Assembly: GCA_003229935.1 (NCBI GenBank)
Contig: QIGD01000055.1
Coordinates: forward strand, 1-7,353
Direction of reading: 5' to 3'
From: Methanobacteriota archaeon
GTDB taxonomy: Archaea > Hydrothermarchaeota > Hydrothermarchaeia > Hydrothermarchaeales > BMS3B
Length of the DNA: 7,353 nucleotides
Shown here: one piece after another, positions 5,426-7,353 of the stretch
Layout: each line of letters begins with the position of its first letter
Position numbering within the stretch: position 1 is the stretch's first letter
Notes under the pieces: generated by a model
What the model was told of the DNA's origin: nothing
Databases searched by the model: none
What the model saw: only the letters and a program-made list of their open reading frames with translations
Program-made: the position numbers and the translations under genes

Positions 5426-6277
5426 ATGAAGGTAGCTGTAATAGGGGCTACAGGACAGCTTGGAAGCGATTTGATAAAGGCTTTCGGGGAAGATGCGGTG
5501 CCTCTGGGGCATAATGATATAGAGGTTAAAAGCCTGTCAAGCTGCAAAAATGCCCTTAAATTCCTGCCAGAGGTTGTGATAAACTGCGCAGCCTATGTCA
5601 GAGTGGATGATGCAGAGGATGAAGCAGAAGAAGCTTTTGCCATAAATGCGGTTGGAGCAAAGAACGTGGCAATAGCCTGCGAGAGCATTGGCGCTGTGAA
5701 TGTTTACATAAGCACCGACTATGTGTTTGACGGCAAAAAAGGTGAGTCTTATGTTGAAAGTGATTTACCCAATCCTATCAATGTATACAGCCTGAGTAAA
5801 TATGCAGGTGAGATTTTCACAAGAAACTACTCTTCCAGATATTATATACCCAGAGTCTCCAGCCTTTACGGAGTTAAAGGAGCCCGTGGCAAGGGTGGCA
5901 ATTTCGTTGAGACCATGATAAAGAAGGCGGAGAACAGAGAGGAGATTAAAGTTGTGGGGGACATGATTATGAGCCCCACCTACACGAGGGATGCCGCTGA
6001 CATTATTCACAGGATTTTAAAGCAGAATCTACCCTATGGCATCTACCACTGCTCCAATAGCGGTTACTGCTCATGGCTTGAGTTTGCCAGCGCCATATTC
6101 AGCTTTATGAATTTCGACATTGCCATAAGGCAAATATCTTACAGAGAGCTTAACTTAAAGGCTGCCAGACCTGAAAACAGCTCATTGGAGAGCGAAAAAC
6201 TTGAAAAACATGGTATAAACCACAGAAACTGGCGAAATGCCCTGAAAGATTATCTTAAGGAAAAGAAGTATATCTGA
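5426..6277 (+). CDS. rfbD: dTDP-4-dehydrorhamnose reductase
   Basis: Last enzyme of the pathway, reducing dTDP-4-dehydrorhamnose to dTDP-L-rhamnose with NAD(P)H. The 283-residue product has the typical RmlD length and layout: Rossmann GATGQLG (7-13), VINCAAYVRVDDAEDE (51-66) with the family's NCAAyTxVDxAE pattern, STDYVFDG (96-103), catalytic Tyr121 and Lys125 in YSLSKYAGE, and PTYTRDAAD in the substrate part. Near the C-terminus, ARPENSSLESEKLEKHG matches the usual ARPxxSxLdxxKL motif. ATG 5426 is chosen because MKVAVIGATGQLG is the standard opening and GGAG lies at 5414-5417, eight bases ahead; an upstream in-frame extension to 5390 would overlap rfbB needlessly. Only 4 bases separate it from rfbB. 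It ends the operon: the next gene has its own promoter 80 bases on. The product would feed rhamnosyltransferases, none of which is in the window. Confidence 0.95.
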   Translation: MKVAVIGATGQLGSDLIKAFGEDAVPLGHNDIEVKSLSSCKNALKFLPEVVINCAAYVRVDDAEDEAEEAFAINAVGAKNVAIACESIGAVNVYISTDYVFDGKKGESYVESDLPNPINVYSLSKYAGEIFTRNYSSRYYIPRVSSLYGVKGARGKGGNFVETMIKKAENREEIKVVGDMIMSPTYTRDAADIIHRILKQNLPYGIYHCSNSGYCSWLEFASAIFSFMNFDIAIRQISYRELNLKAARPENSSLESEKLEKHGINHRNWRNALKDYLKEKKYI

Positions 6278-6316
6278 TAATGGGGAGAAAAAGGGTTCAG
6301 AGCAATAGGTGGTTAT

Positions 6317-6324
6317 TTTATATA
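6317..6324 (+). promoter_or_regulatory. TATA box for the acylphosphatase-like gene
   Basis: TTTATATA within a longer AT tract (6314-6327), 36-43 bases before ATG 6360. The expected start near 6347 gives a leader of about 13 bases. That leader holds GGATGAT (6350-6356) as a ribosome site with a short 3-base gap. This marks a transcription unit separate from the rfb operon. Confidence 0.65.
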
Positions 6325-6359
6325 TAACATCTTGTTATAGTATTGTTAAGGATGATAAA

Positions 6360-6854
6360 ATGAAAACAAAAATCGTTATCATCGGCGAAAAAGTTCATGA
6401 AGTGGGATACAGATTCTTTCTGGCTGATTCTGCCAATGCATACGGTATATCCAATTTCAGGGCTTACAATACCACTGTAAATAGCCTTCAGGCTGTTGTG
6501 GCGGTGATAGAGGGTGAGGAAGAGGATGTTAAAAACTATCTCGGGTTCGTGAAGGAGAATTTCCCAGAACATGCCAGTGTAAATGAAGTGACTGTGAAGG
6601 AGTATACAGGCTATATCCCCACTATTGATTCATTCCTTCTGACATTTGTGGCAGGTCAGCTTAATAAGGGAGTACCAGCTATTCTCAGAATAGATGAAAA
6701 GCAGGACAAGATGCTGGAGAAACAGGATGAGACTATTGCAGTTATCAAAGAAGAATCCAGAATGACAAGAGATACTCTGGCTGAACACCTGAAAAATGAT
6801 ATTGCTGAGATTAGAGCAGAAATAGCTGAAATTAAGGAAAAGATAGCGGGCTAA
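6360..6854 (+). CDS. Acylphosphatase-like domain fused to a C-terminal coiled coil
   Basis: The 164-residue product begins with an acylphosphatase-like fold (1 to about 95). IIGEKVHEVGYRFFLADSANAYGI keeps the spacing of the GxVQGVxFRxxxxxxAxxxGL motif, including the phosphate-binding Arg18, but the usual Gln-Gly is His-Glu. The second motif, GWVRNxxDGxVE, is degenerate: NFRAYNTTVNSLQAVVAVIEG (32-52) has Asn at 32, 37 and 41 but none in clean register with the catalytic Asn. True acylphosphatases have about 90-100 residues. Here a linker (about 96-110) leads to KQDKMLEKQDETIAVIKEE and AEIRAEIAEIKEKI, heptad-like and strongly charged, so a coiled coil that probably drives oligomerisation. The start ATG 6360 follows GGATGAT; the in-frame upstream extension to 6309 would run over the TATA box. 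The domain may bind rather than cleave acyl phosphates. I infer a structural or sensing role; no partner is evident. Confidence 0.8.
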   Translation: MKTKIVIIGEKVHEVGYRFFLADSANAYGISNFRAYNTTVNSLQAVVAVIEGEEEDVKNYLGFVKENFPEHASVNEVTVKEYTGYIPTIDSFLLTFVAGQLNKGVPAILRIDEKQDKMLEKQDETIAVIKEESRMTRDTLAEHLKNDIAEIRAEIAEIKEKIAG

Positions 6855-6903
6855 ATTACCTTACGATTAAAATTTGATATAATCGGAAGAAGAAATCGAA
6901 ATA

Positions 6904-7215
6904 TTGAAAGAGGGAAGTCCGTTGTTTAAAGAGATTCTCGAAAATGTTCTGGATGAAATTGAAGAATTCCTCAAGGACAAAGAGATACAATATAGAATTA
7001 AATTATCTCTGGAAAAGGACTTGGAAGACCCAGATTTAGAAGAATTAGTCATTTCCATACACACTGCTCAGAAAGATTTTAATGCTCGGAGTAAATTATG
7101 GGACGACATTGGCAATTTAGTGGAAGAATTCTTAAACGAACTTAGAATAAAAGATTCGGATAAAAAATCTCAAATAGACAGGTTTGATGAAACTCTGGCG
7201 ATAGAGGTTGTCTAG
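6904..7215 (+). CDS. Acidic helical protein of unknown function
   Basis: I do not recognise a family. With TTG 6904 as start the product has 103 residues, is rich in Glu/Asp/Lys, has no membrane segment or signal peptide, and looks mostly helical: LFKEILENVLDEIEEFLKDKEIQYRIKL (7-34), then a short possible beta/loop stretch ELVISIHT (46-53), then WDDIGNLVEEFLNELRI (65-81). The frame is open for seven more codons upstream (SEEEIEI) to a TAA at 6880 but offers no ATG or GTG there, and no ribosome site precedes TTG 6904. TTG 6922, preceded by GAGGG, is an alternative, so the N-terminus is uncertain. It starts 49 bases after the acylphosphatase-like gene and could be cotranscribed with it. It ends with TAG, the only complete gene here to do so. 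A small acidic protein before a probable regulator gene could be one half of a toxin-antitoxin pair, but nothing in it proves this. Confidence 0.6.
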   Translation: MKEGSPLFKEILENVLDEIEEFLKDKEIQYRIKLSLEKDLEDPDLEELVISIHTAQKDFNARSKLWDDIGNLVEEFLNELRIKDSDKKSQIDRFDETLAIEVV

Positions 7216-7254
7216 ATGTTTGGGTTGGATGGATTTTAAAAATTCTCAGAAAAA

Positions 7255-7262
7255 TTTATAAG
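7255..7262 (+). promoter_or_regulatory. BRE/TATA box of the right-edge gene
   Basis: TTTATAAG preceded by CAGAAAAA is a strong archaeal BRE plus TATA pair. The box centre lies about 28 bases before ATG 7287, so the transcript should begin at or within a few bases of the start codon: a leaderless mRNA. No Shine-Dalgarno sequence precedes this ATG, in agreement. Confidence 0.7.
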
Positions 7263-7286
7263 GATAATACCCTATTAAAGTATAAT

Positions 7287-7353
7287 ATGGGTAAAAATGT
7301 CTATCTGACCAGACAGGAACAGATGATATTCAATGTGATATCATCCACGGACA
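7287..7353 (+). CDS. Start of an unidentified gene, cut by the window edge
   Basis: Only 22 codons are visible, MGKNVYLTRQEQMIFNVISSTD. A short polar start followed by the amphipathic helix LTRQEQMIFNVI resembles the first helix of winged-helix regulators and of AbiEi-type antitoxin N-termini, but this is too short to decide. ATG 7287 is chosen because the frame is open to the edge and a BRE/TATA pair sits at the distance of a leaderless transcript. A later ATG at 7323 is in the same frame but less well placed. Confidence 0.55.
   Translation, partial: MGKNVYLTRQEQMIFNVISSTD

Noticed and set aside
6309..6359. N-terminal extension of the acylphosphatase-like protein from 6309
   Set aside because: It runs over the TATA box and expected transcript start; the conserved domain starts right after ATG 6360, which has a ribosome site.
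1..7353. CRISPR array, tRNA or rRNA genes
   Set aside because: No regularly spaced repeats and no cloverleaf or rRNA-like conserved stretches were seen on reading both strands.

Overview
The window looks archaeal, most likely euryarchaeal. Genes are preceded by TTTATATA/TTTATAAG-type TATA boxes, sometimes with a purine-rich BRE-like stretch. Ribosome sites match the archaeal GGAGGTGAT type, and the rfbA product is the long archaeal form with a C-terminal left-handed beta-helix. Isoleucine ATA and arginine AGA/AGG codons are common in the rfb genes. The transposase debris (IS66-, IS630- and IS200/IS605-like) fits the IS content I associate with methanogens and related Euryarchaeota. The species cannot be fixed from this window.

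Left part (1-1810) is an insertion-sequence graveyard. It starts with a hairpin typical of an IS200/IS605-family end (35-76). This abuts the decayed C-terminal part of an IS66-family transposase, which carries two in-frame TAG codons (79-615). A 10-bp inverted repeat follows (663-709). Next comes a small minus-strand HxlR-family winged-helix regulator (799-1107) whose only sensible start is ACG; it is otherwise complete. Across a 98-bp divergent intergenic region lies an internally deleted and frameshifted IS630-type transposase remnant (1206-1479). About 300 bp of uninformative sequence follow.

Middle: a complete EamA/DMT-family ten-helix membrane transporter (1811-2722). It stands alone, and its codon use (several CGA arginines) differs from the rfb genes.

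Right part (2809-6277): a compact four-gene dTDP-L-rhamnose operon in the order rfbA-rfbC-rfbB-rfbD, with overlaps of 4 bp or spacings of 4 bp. One TATA box drives it, and the leader can form a stem-loop just upstream of the rfbA ribosome site. RfbA makes dTDP-glucose from glucose-1-phosphate and dTTP. RfbB dehydrates it to the 4-keto-6-deoxy sugar. RfbC (a divergent cupin) would epimerise C3 and C5, and RfbD reduces the product to dTDP-L-rhamnose for surface glycans or protein glycosylation.

After the operon, with its own promoter, comes a degenerate acylphosphatase-fold protein with a C-terminal coiled coil (6360-6854). An acidic 103-residue protein of unknown function follows (6904-7215), then the first 22 codons of a probably leaderless gene running off the right edge (7287-).

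I see no clear new multi-gene system. The best leads are the ACG-start HxlR gene with its repeat-flanked promoter, the two amber codons in the IS66 remnant, the acylphosphatase-coiled-coil fusion, and the unknown gene pair at the right edge.
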